A stretch of DNA of 64,000 nucleotides from Pleomorphomonas sp. PLEO (GTDB lineage: Bacteria > Pseudomonadota > Alphaproteobacteria > Rhizobiales > Pleomorphomonadaceae), in NCBI RefSeq assembly GCF_041320595.1, contig NZ_CP166625.1, positions 1,375,501-1,439,500 of the forward strand. Reading direction: 5' to 3'. Below, in pieces: positions 61,076-64,000 of this stretch; the stretch's first letter is position 1; each line of letters starts with the position of its first letter. Made by a program: the position numbers and the translations under genes. The notes below the pieces were generated by a model. That model saw nothing but the letters and a program-made list of their open reading frames with translations, did not search any database and was not told the DNA's origin.

Positions 61076-62272
61076 TTACCCCTTGTTTTTATTGTAGAGG
61101 TCGAACACCACGGCGGCGAGCAGGACGAGGCCCTTGACCATCTGCTGGAAGTCGATGCCGAGGCCCATGATCGACATGCCGTTGTTGAGCACGCCCATGA
61201 TGAAGGCGCCAACCACCGCGCCGGTCACCCGGCCGACGCCGCCGGTGGTCGAGGCGCCGCCGATGTAGCAGGCGGCGATGCAGTCCATCTCGAAGCCGGT
61301 GCCGGCCTTGGGCGTCGAGGAGTTGAGGCGGGCGGCGACGATCAGGCCGGCGAAGGCCGCCATGACGCCCATGTTGATGAACGTATAGAAGGAATAGCGG
61401 TTGGTATTGATGCCGGAGAGCCGCGTCGCCTTCTCGTTGCCGCCGAGGGCGTAGATGGAGCGGCCGATGGTAGTGCGTGTCGTCAGGAAATAATAGGCGC
61501 CGACCATGGCGCCCATGATCAGCAGAATGTTGGGAATGCCCTTGAAGACCGCCAGCTGATAGCCGAACAGCAAGATGATCGCCGAGACGATCGTCGTCTG
61601 CACCAGGAAAACCGGCATCGGCGGCACTTCCTCGCCATGCGCCTCTTCGCTCTTGCGGCCGAGGAGCGACCAGCGAACAAAGGCGGCCGTCAGCAGCAGG
61701 GTGAGAATGACCGCCGTGGAGTTGACGCCGGGTATGGCGAACGGGTCGGGCAGGAAGCCGGTGGAGAGCTTGGTGAATTCGGCTGGGAAGGGACTGATGT
61801 TGATGCCGCCGAGGATCCAGAAGGTGACGCCGCGGAACACCAGCATGCCGGCCAGCGTGACGATGAAGGCGGGGATGTGGTGATAGGCCACCCAGTAGCC
61901 CTGCGCCGCGCCGATGGCACCCCCGGCGATCAGGCAGATCAGGCAGGCGACCCAGGGATTGATCTGAAGCCTGATCATCAGGATGGCGGCGAGCGCCCCG
62001 ATGACGCCGACGATGGAACCGACGGAAAGGTCGATATGGCCGGCGATGATCACCAGCAGCATGCCGAGCGCCATGATCACGACGAAAGAGTTCTGCAGCA
62101 CCAGGTTGGTCAGATTGACCGGCATGAACAGAACGCCGCCGGTGATCACCTGGAAGAACACCATCACCGCGATCAGCGCGATGAGCATGCCGTAATCCTT
62201 GGCGTTGCGCCGGAGCACCGACAGCATCGACCCCTCATTGCCTTCCGCCATGGGCGAATTCACGCTGGACAT
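61076..62272 (-). CDS. Sugar ABC transporter permease (GguB/XylH type)
   Basis: A 398-residue permease of the ribose/xylose/galactose class with about ten membrane helices. Characteristic strings are VIIAGHIDLSVGSIVGVIGA, in which the Asp-Leu-Ser-Val-Gly is diagnostic, LGGNEKATRLSGINTNRYSF, ARLNSSTPKAGTGFEMDCIA and ACYIGGASTTGGVGRVTGAV. The ATG at 62272 has GGGGAGAGAG upstream. The gene follows the ATPase gene after a 127-bp gap with a large hairpin. The binding protein gene (ChvE-like) should lie beyond the right window edge. Such systems import galactose, xylose, arabinose or glucose. Confidence 0.92.
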   Translation of the reverse strand: MSSVNSPMAEGNEGSMLSVLRRNAKDYGMLIALIAVMVFFQVITGGVLFMPVNLTNLVLQNSFVVIMALGMLLVIIAGHIDLSVGSIVGVIGALAAILMIRLQINPWVACLICLIAGGAIGAAQGYWVAYHHIPAFIVTLAGMLVFRGVTFWILGGINISPFPAEFTKLSTGFLPDPFAIPGVNSTAVILTLLLTAAFVRWSLLGRKSEEAHGEEVPPMPVFLVQTTIVSAIILLFGYQLAVFKGIPNILLIMGAMVGAYYFLTTRTTIGRSIYALGGNEKATRLSGINTNRYSFYTFINMGVMAAFAGLIVAARLNSSTPKAGTGFEMDCIAACYIGGASTTGGVGRVTGAVVGAFIMGVLNNGMSIMGLGIDFQQMVKGLVLLAAVVFDLYNKNKG

Positions 62273-62352
62273 CAGACTCTCTCCCCTGGAGCACCCGCCG
62301 ATCGGGTTGGAACAACCCGATCGAAAAGCGGCTGCTCGAACCAAATAATCCG

Positions 62353-62399
62353 GAGCCTTCGCTTGGCGGCCAGATGCGGTCATCTGGCCGGCGAAGGCT

Positions 62400-62400
<1 letters not shown>
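62353..62400 (-). repeat. Large hairpin between the sugar ATPase and permease genes
   Basis: An outer stem GAGCCTTCGC/GCGAAGGCTC (62353-62362 and 62391-62400) and an inner stem GGCCAGATG/CATCTGGCC (62368-62376 and 62381-62389) with a 4-base loop form one long structure that overlaps the last base of the ATPase stop. REP-like elements at this place slow 3' decay and set different levels of upstream and downstream proteins. Confidence 0.75.
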
Positions 62401-63950
<1,550 letters not shown>

Positions 63951-64000
63951 GGGTTCCTCCCGAGACAGGACGCTCCCACGTCCAAAAAGTCATCAGTTGA

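Overview
The window looks like a chromosomal segment of an alphaproteobacterium, most likely of the order Hyphomicrobiales (Rhizobiales). The grounds are the high G+C content, the pgsA-moaD-moaE gene order, a UvrB with a long N-terminal extension, a gguA/gguB-type sugar importer, a small DUF1127 protein, an Omp25-like barrel and many ABC importers. No rRNA, tRNA or CRISPR array was found. Every family name below rests on motif reading by eye, not on a database search.

Region 1-6.9 kb holds a tetR-smr drug-efflux pair, pgsA-moaD-moaE, a vapB antitoxin with a decayed vapC toxin, a pirin, an MFS transporter fused to a universal stress domain and divergent from a marR gene with two identical palindromic operators, and a ydcF-like gene. 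Region 7-17.3 kb has a four-gene ABC importer, a flavodoxin-fold quinone reductase, a soluble chemoreceptor with a globin-like N-terminus, a second marR/transporter pair with two palindromes, a frameshifted MFS gene and an alpha/beta hydrolase. Region 17.5-24.3 kb has an IS5-type element inserted in a DUF4440 gene, uvrB, two paralogous SH3 secreted proteins (one with a 57-bp tandem repeat) and rlmJ. Region 24.9-29.3 kb is a signalling block: an HD-GYP phosphodiesterase, a double receiver protein and a membrane chemoreceptor.

Region 29.4-41.4 kb has a VOC protein, a DUF1003 protein, a Tat-type nitroreductase-like protein, a DedA-PAP2-LssY fusion preceded by a PAP2 gene remnant, and a sugar operon (class I aldolase-like protein, fucose/arabinose-type isomerase, FGGY kinase) divergent from an AraC regulator that keeps the arabinose-pocket residues. 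A secreted four-cysteine protein translationally coupled to RNase T2 and an EamA exporter follow. Region 41.4-49.1 kb is a LacI-controlled ABC importer with a GH31 alpha-xylosidase/glucosidase. Region 49.2-57.8 kb has a DUF1176 protein, a GST, a DmpA-type peptidase, a potABCD-like polyamine importer, an RpiR regulator and an Omp25-like protein. The end holds proC, a CsaA-like protein, a LysR regulator, a DUF1127 protein and a gguB-gguA sugar importer with a large hairpin between its genes.

The main theme is uptake and catabolism of sugars and amines by locally regulated modules, with several small decayed fragments (vapC, flavodoxin, PAP2, MFS, DUF4440) showing recent gene loss. The best candidates for undescribed biology are the AraC-linked isomerase-kinase-aldolase module, the secreted protein paired with RNase T2, and the globin-like chemoreceptor that appears to lack its haem ligand.
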